A stretch of DNA of 64,000 nt from the NCBI GenBank assembly GCA_023442775.1, contig JAEZXH010000010.1, positions 12,828 to 76,827 on the forward strand, given 5' to 3'. A program made the position numbers and the translations under genes. The notes under the pieces were generated by a model. It worked only from the letters and a program-made list of their open reading frames with translations, searched no databases and was not told the DNA's origin. Of the stretch, positions 49,816-58,039 are shown in pieces; the stretch's first letter is position 1; each line of letters opens with the position of its first letter. The DNA is from Bacillota bacterium. Lineage in GTDB: Bacteria > Bacillota > Clostridia > Tissierellales > Peptoniphilaceae.

Positions 49816-50348
49816 AGAATGGCCCGCAGCCGTTTGCCCAAGACTTCGTAGAGAATGATGGCCACGATGACGGCGACCACCGCATTGGAGAGGGAGACAA
49901 GGGCCTTCATCCCGAGGACGGGAAGGACGGCTTCCATCGGGTTTCCCAAGACGAAGTGAAGCATCAAGAAGTTCTTCAAGGTGTAGAGGGCGGTGTAGGA
50001 GAGGGCGCCGATGACCGCCGAGATGATGGCGTGGACTCGTCCCTCTCCCCGTCCCATGACGGCTCCGACGAGGAACCCGTAGAAAAATTTCAAAATAAAG
50101 GTAATCCAAAACTCCGCGGCGAATTGGGGGTCGAGGAGATCAAAAATCGCCGAGCCAATCCCTGCGGCGAGGCCTCCTGGCACCGCGCCGAAGAGAAGAC
50201 CTGCAAGGATGCAGCAGACGTTGCCCAGATGGAGCATGGTCGGGCCAAGGGGGGTGGGGATGGTGATGCGAATGTAGGTCCCCACAAAGACGAGGGCGGC
50301 CATCATCCCCACTTGGATGATCCGCGTCGTCGACGAGTTGCGTTGCAT
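49812..50348 (-). CDS. ECF transporter S component (vitamin-type)
   Basis: This 178-residue integral membrane protein has about six membrane segments. It shows the ECF S-component features: QVGMMAALVFVGTYI at the N-terminus, GNVCCILAGLLFGAVPGG, and DLLDPQFAAEFWITFILKF. S components bind a vitamin and pair with a shared EcfA/T module. The family resembles folate/pantothenate-type S proteins, but the substrate is not clear from sequence and no ecfAT is adjacent. The ATG at 50348 has AAAGGAGTGATTTG upstream. Confidence 0.83.
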   Translation of the reverse strand: MQRNSSTTRIIQVGMMAALVFVGTYIRITIPTPLGPTMLHLGNVCCILAGLLFGAVPGGLAAGIGSAIFDLLDPQFAAEFWITFILKFFYGFLVGAVMGRGEGRVHAIISAVIGALSYTALYTLKNFLMLHFVLGNPMEAVLPVLGMKALVSLSNAVVAVIVAIILYEVLGKRLRAIL

Positions 50349-50375
50349 CAAATCACTCCTTTCTTTCTCCATTCT

Positions 50376-50423
50376 AAAAAATCTCACCGAAGGCACAAAA
50401 GCCTCAGGTGAGATTTCTTTTTT
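50376..50423 (-). terminator. Terminator upstream of the ECF gene
   Basis: Minus-strand AATCTCACC...GGTGAGATT stem extended by GAGGC/GCCT, with a T-run after it. It ends the transcript of the 135-residue gene and the ABC operon. Confidence 0.88.
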
Positions 50424-50427
50424 GGGT

Positions 50428-50835
50428 TCAGATGTGTTCTGAGACGTACCACCCCGTCGGGGCGAGCATGTCCCAAAGGAAGCGATTCCCGTCGACGTCG
50501 CTCTCTCCGCAGTCGATGACTTCCGTGTGGGAGCGAAGCTTCTCAAGGACCTGTCGGCCCACCGCGGGAATCTCGTGGGCGAGCATCTCCTCGGCAAAGG
50601 CGTCGGGGAGGGCGTGGCCCGTGATTTCAATGGCCAAGGAGGCGTCTGAGATGTGAATCTCCTCTCCCCAGCGGCGGCGATAGGCTCCCTTTACCGCCCT
50701 TGCCACCACGAGATTTCCCAGGTTCTCAAGGGCCCGGAGGAGAGCGTCGTCCCTTTGAATGCGAATCCACTGTGCATCGGCGACGGAGACGGAAATCCTG
50801 TGCCCCTTCGGGAGCGCAAGTGGTTCAAAAGTCAT
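50428..50835 (-). CDS. Hypothetical protein, 135 aa, coupled to ogt
   Basis: This 135-residue cytoplasmic protein has no signal peptide or membrane segment, and I do not recognise the family. It is acidic, with a central DASLAIEITGHALPDAFAEEML and an aromatic C-terminus (LWDMLAPTGWYV). It overlaps ogt by 11 bases and follows the same ribosome binding logic (GGGAAGGCC upstream), so it is made with the DNA repair protein. Nothing in the sequence gives a function. Confidence 0.7.
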   Translation of the reverse strand: MTFEPLALPKGHRISVSVADAQWIRIQRDDALLRALENLGNLVVARAVKGAYRRRWGEEIHISDASLAIEITGHALPDAFAEEMLAHEIPAVGRQVLEKLRSHTEVIDCGESDVDGNRFLWDMLAPTGWYVSEHI

Positions 50836-51274
50836 GGCCTTCCCTCCTCAACAATTCTCTCTTCCAGGTAAGACCTCCAGAAAATCCCCCGAGTCCCCCA
50901 GACTTTGGGAGGACGCGATGACAGGGGATGAGGATGGCGATGGGATTTTTCCCCACGGCACTGCCTACGGCGCGCACCGCCTTTTCGTGACCAATGGCGG
51001 TGGCAATCTCTTTGTAGGTCGTCGTCTCCCCGTAGGGAATCTTTAAGAGCTCTTCCCAGACCCTCCTCTGAAAATCTGTCCCGTGAAAGGCGAGGGGAAT
51101 GGAAAACTCCTTCCGCTCTCCGGCGAAGTACTCCAGGAGTTCTTTCTCAGCTCTTTGGAGGAGCTCCGTCTCGCCACGGGCATTCTCGTCAATAAAGTCG
51201 ACGCCGACGAGCTTCCCCTCTTCTTCTGAAAGGGTCAGGGGGCCATGGTCCGTGAAGATGGTGCGTTTTTTCAT
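50825..51274 (-). CDS. ogt: Methylated-DNA-protein cysteine methyltransferase
   Basis: This 149-residue suicide repair protein removes alkyl groups from O6-alkylguanine. The active-site motif is IPCHRVL, preceded by the helix-turn-helix region GETTTYKEIATAIG. The start overlaps the stop of the osmoprotectant transporter gene (ATGA). The linkage to a transporter is unexpected and probably reflects operon assembly more than function. Confidence 0.95.
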   Translation of the reverse strand: MKKRTIFTDHGPLTLSEEEGKLVGVDFIDENARGETELLQRAEKELLEYFAGERKEFSIPLAFHGTDFQRRVWEELLKIPYGETTTYKEIATAIGHEKAVRAVGSAVGKNPIAILIPCHRVLPKSGGLGGFSGGLTWKRELLRREGHDF

Positions 51275-52836
51275 AGGAGTCCCTCTTTCTCGAGAAAGTC
51301 GTGGGCGACGGCGCGAGGATCTTCGTGGTTTTCGTCGACGCGATAGTTGAGTTTGGTCATCACCTCGTCGGAGAGGTGTTCTCCCAGTTCTTGGAAGAGT
51401 TCCTCCAATTCCGGGTGCTCCTTCAGAACCTCTTCTTGGAGGACGGGCACCGCCTCGTAGGGCGGGAAGAAGTGTTTGTCATCCTTCAAGACCACCACGT
51501 CAAACTTTTCGATGAGGCCATCGGTGGAGAAGACGTCGAGGACGTCGGTATCCCCGTTGTCCAGGGCGACGTAGCGGTTGGCCCCATCGATGCCCACCGC
51601 GTCCTTCGCCATGAAGTTGTAGGCCTTCTGAAGTCCGACGAGGCAATCCTCCCGGTTCATAAACTCTAGCGTCGCCCCGAGGCGTAATCTGTCGGCGTGG
51701 GCGGCGTAGTCGGAGATCGTAGAGATGCCGAGCTCCTCGGCACGGCTTCTCTTCATCCCAAGGGCGTAGGTGTTGTTAAACCCAAGGGGAGCGAGGACGT
51801 CGAGGCCGTACTTCTCCTTCAGCTCTTCCTTCACCGTCTTCGTCACTAGTTCCACGTCAGAGGAGGGCTCGTGGCCCAAGAGGTCGCCGTAGGCGGTGCC
51901 GGTGTACTCGATGGTCATGTCCACGTCCTTGTGGGTAAGGGCTCCAAAGACCACCTGGGTGCCGCCGAGGTTTAACCGACGCTCTACGGGAATTCCCGTG
52001 CGCTCTTCGATGAGTTCCGCCACCATGTTCCCGAGGATGGTGTGTTCTGTAAAGTCCTTCATCCCGATGGAGAGGCCCTTTTCCTTCCCACTGGGAAGGG
52101 CGCGAAGACCCACGAGAAGAATCAACACCAGGGCGAGGACTCCGGCGATGATGCGATGCTTCCTGCGCCCCTTTCGGTAGAGGCTCCGGGAGATGAGAAA
52201 GTCGGGGTGAATCCCACGGGGGACGATGAGGTACTCCACCGAGGCGAAGAAGACGTCCACCCCGAGGGCCAAGAGACAGGCGGGGATCGCCCCGGCGAGA
52301 ATCTGGAGGTGGTTCACCGTGCGAATCCCAGAGAAGACGAGATACCCAAGGCCTCCCGCACCGATGAAGGCCGCCATGGTCATGAGGCCCACGGCGGTGA
52401 CTGCACTGACCCGAATCCCGGTCATCATCACGGGAAGGGCCATAGGCAGTTCCACCTTCCTAAGGATCTCCCAGCGGCGCATCCCAATCCCTCGCGCGGC
52501 GTCAATGGTCGCCGGATCCACACCGGCGAGGCCCGTCACCGTGTTCTTAATGATGGGCAAGAGGGAGTAGAGGATGACCACCACCACCGCGGGGACGGAC
52601 CCGATGCCCATGAGGGGGATGGCAAATCCCAGGAGGGCCATCGAGGGAATCGCCTGCAAGACGTTGGCGATGGCAATGACCCCACGCTTTAAGAAGGCCA
52701 CGTTGTGAACCAAGATCCCAAGGCTCACCCCGATGAGAATGGCGATGAGAAGACTCATCCCCGTAAGAGCCAAGTGTTCCACGGTGCGGGAGAGGATTTC
52801 CCCTGCGTGGTCGGAAAAATACTGGAATAGACTCAT
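51271..52836 (-). CDS. Osmoprotectant ABC transporter, fused permease and substrate-binding protein
   Basis: This 521-residue fusion has an ABC permease at residues ~1-215, with about five membrane segments and RWEILRKVELPMALPVMMTG as EAA loop. An OpuAC-type glycine betaine/choline binding domain follows at ~240-521 (MKDFTEHTILGNMVAELIEERTG, TYALGMKRSRAEELG). Such fusions anchor the binding protein to the permease, as in OpuA/OpuC-like systems. The start overlaps the ATPase stop (ATGA). It imports glycine betaine, choline or carnitine for osmoprotection. Confidence 0.92.
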   Translation of the reverse strand: MSLFQYFSDHAGEILSRTVEHLALTGMSLLIAILIGVSLGILVHNVAFLKRGVIAIANVLQAIPSMALLGFAIPLMGIGSVPAVVVVILYSLLPIIKNTVTGLAGVDPATIDAARGIGMRRWEILRKVELPMALPVMMTGIRVSAVTAVGLMTMAAFIGAGGLGYLVFSGIRTVNHLQILAGAIPACLLALGVDVFFASVEYLIVPRGIHPDFLISRSLYRKGRRKHRIIAGVLALVLILLVGLRALPSGKEKGLSIGMKDFTEHTILGNMVAELIEERTGIPVERRLNLGGTQVVFGALTHKDVDMTIEYTGTAYGDLLGHEPSSDVELVTKTVKEELKEKYGLDVLAPLGFNNTYALGMKRSRAEELGISTISDYAAHADRLRLGATLEFMNREDCLVGLQKAYNFMAKDAVGIDGANRYVALDNGDTDVLDVFSTDGLIEKFDVVVLKDDKHFFPPYEAVPVLQEEVLKEHPELEELFQELGEHLSDEVMTKLNYRVDENHEDPRAVAHDFLEKEGLL

Positions 52837-53945
52837 CCTTCCACCTCCTCATACCGCGTTGCCAAGAGGCGCACCAAGTGGGCGCGGGTGACGAGGCCCA
52901 CAATCGCCTCGCCTCGGAAGACGACCCCCGCCATGACCTGGGGATTCTTAAAGAGTTCCATGACCTCGGGAAGGGTGGTCTCCTCTTTGAGAATCGCCGC
53001 CTCGGAGCCGAAGATTTCTCGAAGCCTCGCTTCCGGGTCGCTGGCCATGAGTTCAAAGGTTCCAAGGACGCCGCGGTAGGCCCCTTCTCGGGTGCAGATG
53101 AAGTACTCCCGCTCTTGGCGACTCAAGTGCTTTAGGGCCTCCTTCACCGTCAAGGCCTCGTCGAGGATCACCGGACTCTCGTCCATAAAGTCCTTTACCT
53201 TGATAAACTCCGGATTGTCCCAGATGCGCCCCTCTCCCACAAAACTCTCGACGAAGTCCGACGCCGGGTCTCGCAAGAATTCCTCCGGGGTGCCGAGTTG
53301 GCCGATGTGTCCGTCCTTCATGAGAAGAATCCGCTGCCCCAACTTCATCGCCTCCTCCATGTCGTGGGTGACGAAGACGATGGTCTTCTTCGTCTCCTCG
53401 TGAAGGCGAAGGACCTCCTCTTGAAGATCGGCGCGGGTCATCGGGTCCAGGGCGGAGAAGGGCTCGTCCATCAAGATGACGTCCGGGTCGATGACAAGAG
53501 CGCGCGCCACCCCGACACGCTGGCGCTGCCCTCCCGAGAGTTCACTTGGGTAGGCGTCGTGGTAGTCCTCGTAGGGGAGGTTGACGAGCTTCATCACCTC
53601 GCGGACCCGGCGCTTCCTCACCTCTTCCTCGACCCCTTCCAGTTCGAGGATGATGCCGATGTTCTCCTCGACGGTCTTGTGGTTAAAGAGTCCCGTCTGT
53701 TGAATGACGTAGCCGATGCTTCGCCGAAGTTCAGTGACATCCACCTCCTTCAGGTCCACCCCATCCTTCACAATCCGCCCGCCACTCGTCTCCTCGAGGC
53801 GGTTGAGCATGCGAAGAGTCGTCGTCTTCCCGCATCCAGAAGGACCGATGAGGATGAAGCGCTCCCCGCTCTCGATGGTAAAGGACAAGTCCTCCACCAC
53901 CTTCTTCTTTCCATAGGTCTTCGAGACCTTCTCGAACGAAATCAT
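52833..53945 (-). CDS. Osmoprotectant ABC transporter ATP-binding protein with CBS domains
   Basis: This 370-residue ATPase of the OpuCA/ProV type has GPSGCGKTTTLRML (Walker A), LSGGQRQRVGVARAL (signature) and VILMDEPFSALD (Walker B). Two CBS domains fill the C-terminus (~residues 250-370) and may sense ionic strength. The ATG at 53945 has AAAGGATGTCT upstream; an ATG two codons earlier is too close to the site. The fused permease gene follows with an ATGA overlap. Confidence 0.94.
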   Translation of the reverse strand: MISFEKVSKTYGKKKVVEDLSFTIESGERFILIGPSGCGKTTTLRMLNRLEETSGGRIVKDGVDLKEVDVTELRRSIGYVIQQTGLFNHKTVEENIGIILELEGVEEEVRKRRVREVMKLVNLPYEDYHDAYPSELSGGQRQRVGVARALVIDPDVILMDEPFSALDPMTRADLQEEVLRLHEETKKTIVFVTHDMEEAMKLGQRILLMKDGHIGQLGTPEEFLRDPASDFVESFVGEGRIWDNPEFIKVKDFMDESPVILDEALTVKEALKHLSRQEREYFICTREGAYRGVLGTFELMASDPEARLREIFGSEAAILKEETTLPEVMELFKNPQVMAGVVFRGEAIVGLVTRAHLVRLLATRYEEVEG

Positions 53946-53964
53946 AGACATCCTTTCTCTGAGA

Positions 53965-53981
53965 AAATACGTACTGTATTT
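53965..53981. promoter_or_regulatory. Inverted repeat at the osmoprotectant promoter
   Basis: AAATAC-GTACT-GTATTT overlaps the -10 of a candidate promoter (minus-strand TTACAA at 53995-54000 and TACAGT at 53973-53978, 16-base spacer). It is a likely operator; the regulator is unknown. Confidence 0.6.
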
Positions 53982-54001
53982 CTATACCCAAAGTTTGTAA
54001 G

Positions 54002-54026
54002 AAAAAAAGCCCCTTAGGGCTTTTCT
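54002..54026 (-). terminator. Terminator of lipoprotein A
   Basis: Minus-strand AAAGCCC/GGGCTTT stem with a T-run. Confidence 0.87.
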
Positions 54027-54038
54027 TCTACTCATAAC

Positions 54039-54572
54039 TTAGTTCGAGGGCAGGGTATAGACACTGTCCTCCTCGCGAAACTCAAAGGGGAAGGTCTCCG
54101 ATTCGTCGAGAGCGGTGAGGAGTTGCTCTTCCGTCTTCGGCGTTCCTCCATCCTCCTTTAAGGAGGGCAGCTGGACCAAGACCTTTCGACTCACCCATGC
54201 TCCATGACCCTCACCATCACTGAGACTCACCATATCGAGACCATCGGTTAAGAGGAGGAGCTTTGCAAGGGAATGGGCGAGGTCATCCCTCTCCTTAGGG
54301 TCGATATCCTCCTTGACCTCCATGACTGCAAAGCGAGAGGTCTCATCAAGGCTTACCGAGGAAATCTCGTGTCCCTTCCAATCCAAAGCCTTGAGGACAG
54401 GAGAGTCCACAGAGAGTTCCTTCGCCGTAGTCCTCATGGCTAAGAGATCTTTGTTTGCAGATCCCTTGGCACACCCTGCGAGGAAAAGGAAGAGAACGAA
54501 TACTGCCAAAAGGATGCTATGCCTACAAACCATTCTTTCTACAGGACGCTTATTCCACATTTCTCTTCTCAT
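54039..54572 (-). CDS. Lipoprotein A of a five-member paralogous array
   Basis: This 177-residue lipoprotein has a hydrophobic signal (residues ~19-32) and lipobox LAGC. The mature part shares a pattern with the next four genes. A first helix (NKDLLAMRTTAKELS) is followed by a strand (FAVMEVKE), a helix (LAHSLAKLLLLTDGLD) and a strand (MVSL). It is closest to lipoprotein C (55289-55840). No enzyme motif is visible; a ligand-binding or envelope-sensing role is possible. The start at 54572 follows ACAGGAGGG. Confidence 0.72.
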   Translation of the reverse strand: MRREMWNKRPVERMVCRHSILLAVFVLFLFLAGCAKGSANKDLLAMRTTAKELSVDSPVLKALDWKGHEISSVSLDETSRFAVMEVKEDIDPKERDDLAHSLAKLLLLTDGLDMVSLSDGEGHGAWVSRKVLVQLPSLKEDGGTPKTEEQLLTALDESETFPFEFREEDSVYTLPSN

Positions 54573-54748
54573 CTTAGAACAATCCCTCCTGTCGAGTTGA
54601 AACGAAACCACACCAGTATTGAATGGTACTATCCTATTATGAGGATACCACACTTTACTTCTCCGTGCGTATTTTAAATATTTTTATGATATTTCGCTTT
54701 GGACTCCTACCTCATGACCACAATCCTACACATACAAATTCGTCCAAG

Positions 54749-54772
54749 AAAAAAAGCCCCTTAGGGCTTTTT
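54749..54772 (-). terminator. Terminator of lipoprotein B
   Basis: Minus-strand AAAGCCC/GGGCTTT stem with a T-run. The stop codon of lipoprotein B lies in its 5' arm. It is very similar to the lipoprotein A terminator. Confidence 0.85.
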
Positions 54773-55273
54773 CGCAGGAATCGTTGTGGTTTTTATCGTA
54801 TGAATCTCTTTAGAGGGTTCCTCTTGGTGAAACTGGGTCTCTTGTATCGCTTGAAGAAGTTTGTCATGATCCTTATCTTCTAGGGTGAGTCCGTGATCCT
54901 CGGCGATCTTTTCTATATTGTCTTTCCCTGCGTAGGTGTAGAAATCTTTCGCTGAGAGACTCTCTGGACTGTCAAAATCCTTTTCGTAGACCAAAATCTC
55001 CGGCATCCCCTCAATCGATGCGCAGAGAAGATGCGCCTCTTTAAGAACTTCTGAACGGCTCAAGGGCATCTTATCTTGATTGATGATGACCTCAAGAACT
55101 CCATCCTCATTATAGGATACGCTCAAGTCTTCTGGCGCACACCGGAACTTCTTGTCCGCAAGGGCTTTCGTCGCGGTGAGATCCTCCCTTGGAAGAATCT
55201 CCGTCGGTGCCTTCTGACAACCAAAACTTAGAACTGCAATAAGAACGACCAGGACCGAGAGCTTTCTCATCAT
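54761..55273 (-). CDS. Lipoprotein B of a five-member paralogous array
   Basis: This 170-residue lipoprotein has a signal with lipobox SFGC at residue ~16-19. It is the most divergent array member. The strand-helix-strand core is still visible (VLEVIINQD, then VLKEAHLLCASIEGMPE, then ILVYEK), and a Lys/Asp-rich C-terminal helix follows. No known domain is recognised. The start follows AAAGGAGAATGAG. It follows lipoprotein C closely (15 bases), so B and C are likely co-transcribed. Confidence 0.72.
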   Translation of the reverse strand: MMRKLSVLVVLIAVLSFGCQKAPTEILPREDLTATKALADKKFRCAPEDLSVSYNEDGVLEVIINQDKMPLSRSEVLKEAHLLCASIEGMPEILVYEKDFDSPESLSAKDFYTYAGKDNIEKIAEDHGLTLEDKDHDKLLQAIQETQFHQEEPSKEIHTIKTTTIPAKKP

Positions 55274-55288
55274 CTCATTCTCCTTTCC

Positions 55289-55840
55289 TCATCGGTGAGA
55301 CTCACGGATTGGCGTCACCTTCAGAGGCGTTGAGTCAATGACTTCACCGCCGCCCTCTTCAAGGTGTACCTGAAGCCTGTCCACATCTTGAAGGCACTCC
55401 AACCATTCTTCCGAGGTCTTTGGTTCTCCCTTCCCCTGTCGAGAGGGCAAAACCTTGAGGACGTCTTCTGTGACCCAGAGCATGGTGGATCCATCTGCCT
55501 TCCCATAGGCCACATCAAGGCCTTCGGTGAGAAGGACAAGTTTTGCCAGTTGCCGAGCGAGATGCGCCTCTTCATCCTCTCGAATCTCTCCTGCCAACTC
55601 GAGGGTCAAACTTCTCTTCTCTCCGTCGATGCTCAAGTTCTTTGGGGTGTGAGCCCTCCAGGAAAGAGAGGTGACAAGGGACGTTTCTAGGGAGATTTCT
55701 GATAGGGAGCTTCGCATCGTAAGCAGATCTTCATTGGAGACTCCTCCCTCTCTCTGACATCCACTGAGAAAGAGTCCTACGAGAACACTTCTCATCAACA
55801 CGAGAAAAACGCCCCATCGACGTATCTTGTTTTTCTCCAC
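55289..55840 (-). CDS. Lipoprotein C of a five-member paralogous array
   Basis: This 183-residue lipoprotein has lipobox LSGC near residue 28. It is the clearest paralog of lipoprotein A. They share N(K/E)DLL(A/T)MR, a strand-rich middle (SLTLELAGE) and the helix LARQLAKLVLLTEGLD, followed by a similar (K/R)VL(V/K)(Q/V)LPS region. The start is GTG at 55840 after AAGGGATCGCG. It is AT-richer than the surrounding housekeeping genes, as is the rest of the array. Confidence 0.73.
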   Translation of the reverse strand: MEKNKIRRWGVFLVLMRSVLVGLFLSGCQREGGVSNEDLLTMRSSLSEISLETSLVTSLSWRAHTPKNLSIDGEKRSLTLELAGEIREDEEAHLARQLAKLVLLTEGLDVAYGKADGSTMLWVTEDVLKVLPSRQGKGEPKTSEEWLECLQDVDRLQVHLEEGGGEVIDSTPLKVTPIRESHR

Positions 55841-55977
55841 CGCGATCCCTTCTCGATGTCACAAACGTTTCTCTTCTCTCATCAAGCCCCCAAAAGAGGA
55901 CACCTCTCATATCTCCTCCAGAAGGTCTCCTTTTATTTTAACACACTCTCACATACATTTCATTTTTTGAATTTTTA
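55841..55977. other. Intergenic, AT-rich, between lipoproteins C and D
   Basis: It holds a minus-strand TTAAAAT box followed by AAAGGAG and GGAGGAG stretches. No confident gene is seen, but a short upstream peptide cannot be excluded. Confidence 0.4.
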
Positions 55978-56442
55978 TTACCCTTTCGTGGAGGCGCTCA
56001 CATTTTCTTTTTCAATGGCGCGTAAGAGTTTTTCGCGATCGGCTTCCTTAAAGGGGTCAAGCTTCTTCTGGGCGGCAAAGATGCGTAGGAAGGTCTCGTC
56101 AAACATGGCGAGGCTCTTTTCCTCCTTCGTCTCGTCTTCCTTCACACTGACCTGAACCTGGGGGTGCTCCTCGATGAGGAGGGTGAGCATCGCCGCGTTT
56201 TTCCACGCCAACTCCCGGGCCTCTTTCGTGTTCTCTCCGTCGACTTGAATCATAAACCGATGGGGTTCACTCAAGGTCTCATCCACCGCCAGCTCTCCCC
56301 ATTCCAATTCTTCGACGAGGCTCTCCACCGCCTTGGGATCCGAGAGGCTCACCGTCTTCTCCGAGAGTTCCTTCGCCTTTGAGGGGGTGCATCCCACAAG
56401 GAGGACAAGGCTCAAGAGCCCTGCCATGAGTCGTCGTTTCAT
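55978..56442 (-). CDS. Lipoprotein D of a five-member paralogous array
   Basis: This 154-residue lipoprotein has lipobox LVGC at about residue 18. The mature part keeps the shared core: a helix (AVESLVEELEWGELAV), a strand (RFMIQVDGE), a helix (LAWKNAAMLTLLIEEHPQ) and a strand (VQVSVK). A charged C-terminal helix follows. The ATG at 56442 follows AAAGGA with 8 bases of spacing; earlier ATG codons overlap that site. No known domain is recognised. Confidence 0.72.
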   Translation of the reverse strand: MKRRLMAGLLSLVLLVGCTPSKAKELSEKTVSLSDPKAVESLVEELEWGELAVDETLSEPHRFMIQVDGENTKEARELAWKNAAMLTLLIEEHPQVQVSVKEDETKEEKSLAMFDETFLRIFAAQKKLDPFKEADREKLLRAIEKENVSASTKG

Positions 56443-56500
56443 CGTCATCATCCTTTCTCTCAGTCTTGTCCCTATTGTACACGAGAAGTGGAGGAAGGAC

Positions 56501-56523
56501 AAAAAAAGTAGCCCAAGGGCTAC
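56501..56523 (-). terminator. Terminator of lipoprotein E
   Basis: Minus-strand GTAGCCC/GGGCTAC stem with a seven-T run; its first arm contains the stop codon TAG of lipoprotein E. Confidence 0.87.
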
Positions 56524-57005
56524 TGAAGCTCCACTGTATCGCCGTGGACGCGGAGATGTTGAAGCGTTGTTTCGAAGGCTTTGTATGCGGTAGGGTCCTC
56601 GCGAAGCTCCTCGGGGGATTTATAGTAAAAGTCCCCAAATGGTCCCACGGGATAGACCTCATGCCCCGTGTCGAAAAGAATCTCCTTTTCTTCCAATCCC
56701 TTAACGAGGACCTGCAACCTCCGCGCTTCTTTCACGAAAAGGGCGCGCTCTTTATCGGTGAGGGCATTGATGGGAGTCTCGAGGGTAAGTCCTTCCTCGG
56801 AGAGAGAAACCTTCTTGACCTCCACCCCTTCCCATGTGAGAGCACTAATGAGGTGAGCAACCCCATCGGCGTCTTCTAGGTTGGTCTGTAACTCTTCTGG
56901 GTTTCCTGGAGCCTTCACAACCTCTCGTTCCCATGTACTTCCCTGCATCGTACAGGCGATGAGGAGACTACACAACACCATCGCAATGAAAAACTTTCCC
57001 TTCAT
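56520..57005 (-). CDS. Lipoprotein E of a five-member paralogous array
   Basis: This 161-residue lipoprotein has lipobox LIAC at residues 15-18. The core pattern recurs: a helix and strand around ADGVAHLISALTWEGVEV, a strand (GLTLETPIN), a helix (FVKEARRLQVLVKGLEE) and a strand (KEILFD). The start follows AAGGAGGAGTCT. It lies 10 bases after the DacA-type carboxypeptidase gene, so the two are probably co-transcribed, which links the array to the cell wall. Confidence 0.73.
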   Translation of the reverse strand: MKGKFFIAMVLCSLLIACTMQGSTWEREVVKAPGNPEELQTNLEDADGVAHLISALTWEGVEVKKVSLSEEGLTLETPINALTDKERALFVKEARRLQVLVKGLEEKEILFDTGHEVYPVGPFGDFYYKSPEELREDPTAYKAFETTLQHLRVHGDTVELQ

Positions 57006-57015
57006 AGACTCCTCC

Positions 57016-57948
57016 TTACAGTGCTTCCATCAGGTTGATGGTGTCCTCCACGTGCCCCTCGCCACGGGTGGCGAAGTCCTCAATGGGTACTCCCATCACC
57101 ACGACGATGTATTCGTGTCCCTTCTTTTCGCAAAGCGTCGCGAGGCAGAGCCCCGCCTTCATCGTGGTTCCCGTCTTTCCCCCGAGAAGGGTCCATCCCG
57201 AGATCTCGTGGCCTTCGAAGTGGTCGAGGACCGTGCTCGTCATGGCAATGCCCTTCGGGTGGTTTCTCGTCTTTGTCGACGTATAGTGCATCTTCGTCAA
57301 TATGGCGCGAAAGTTTCCATCGTCGAGGGCGACGCGCAGGAGTTCTCCCACGTCTCTCGCACTCATCTGTTGCCCCTCTTCGTCCATGCCGTCGGGGTTT
57401 TGGAAGTGGGTTTTTGTTAGGCCCAAGGCCTTGGCGCGGGCGTTCATCCAAGCGGCGAAGTCCTCCCGGCTCCCGGCGAGGTTGATGGCCAAGGAGTCGG
57501 CGCACTCTCCTCCCGAGGGGAGCATGGCTCCATAGAGGAGGTCCCGGTAGGTGGTGCGCTCGTTGCCGTAGAATCCCGCCATCGATGCATTCTCGGAGAC
57601 AAGGCGCTGGTAGCTCTTCTTGTCCACCGGGGCGATGGCGGAGAGGTCGTCGATGTGCTTCAGGGACTCGTAGACGGTCATGAGCTTTGTTAACGAGGCG
57701 GGAAATCTCGCCTCGTCGGCGTTTTTCTTTATCACCACGTGGTCGGCGGTGAGGTCATAGACGTAGACACTCGCCGCTTGGGTTTCGACCTTCGGGGCGA
57801 AGAGACTCCATGGAATCCACTGTTTCACCTCGTGGGATAGGGCCTTTCGCCTCGTCGGTCCCATCACGAGAGCGCCAAGGACGAGGACCGCGCACAACAA
57901 GAGGGCGACGACCATCATCCCGAGGCGCCTGTATTCTCGTTTCTCCAT
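57016..57948 (-). CDS. D-alanyl-D-alanine carboxypeptidase (DacA/S11 family)
   Basis: This 310-residue penicillin-binding protein has an N-terminal membrane anchor (residues ~10-28). The motifs are SLTKLM (SxxK, catalytic Ser and Lys), LPSGGECAD at the SxN position and GGKTGTT (KTG). It should trim the terminal D-Ala of peptidoglycan stem peptides outside the cell. The middle motif reads SGG instead of the usual SxN. The C-terminal extension typical of DacA is missing. The start follows AAGGGAGCGAGGAG. Lipoprotein E follows closely. Confidence 0.88.
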   Translation of the reverse strand: MEKREYRRLGMMVVALLLCAVLVLGALVMGPTRRKALSHEVKQWIPWSLFAPKVETQAASVYVYDLTADHVVIKKNADEARFPASLTKLMTVYESLKHIDDLSAIAPVDKKSYQRLVSENASMAGFYGNERTTYRDLLYGAMLPSGGECADSLAINLAGSREDFAAWMNARAKALGLTKTHFQNPDGMDEEGQQMSARDVGELLRVALDDGNFRAILTKMHYTSTKTRNHPKGIAMTSTVLDHFEGHEISGWTLLGGKTGTTMKAGLCLATLCEKKGHEYIVVVMGVPIEDFATRGEGHVEDTINLMEAL

Positions 57949-57982
57949 CTCCTCGCTCCCTTCTTTTTCTTCATCCTACCAA

Positions 57983-58010
57983 AGAAAAAGAGGGGACACC
58001 CCCTCCTTTT
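57983..58010 (-). terminator. Terminator of threonine aldolase gene
   Basis: Minus-strand GAGGGG/CCCCTC stem followed by a T-run, shortly after the gene's stop. Confidence 0.78.
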
Positions 58011-58039
58011 CCCCTTCTTCGGGAAGAGTTTTCCAGTTC

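Noticed and set aside
55841..55913. Short upstream peptide before lipoprotein C
   Set aside because: A GGAGGAG is followed by an ATG after 2-4 bases, which is too close, and the frame runs into lipoprotein C without a recognisable product.
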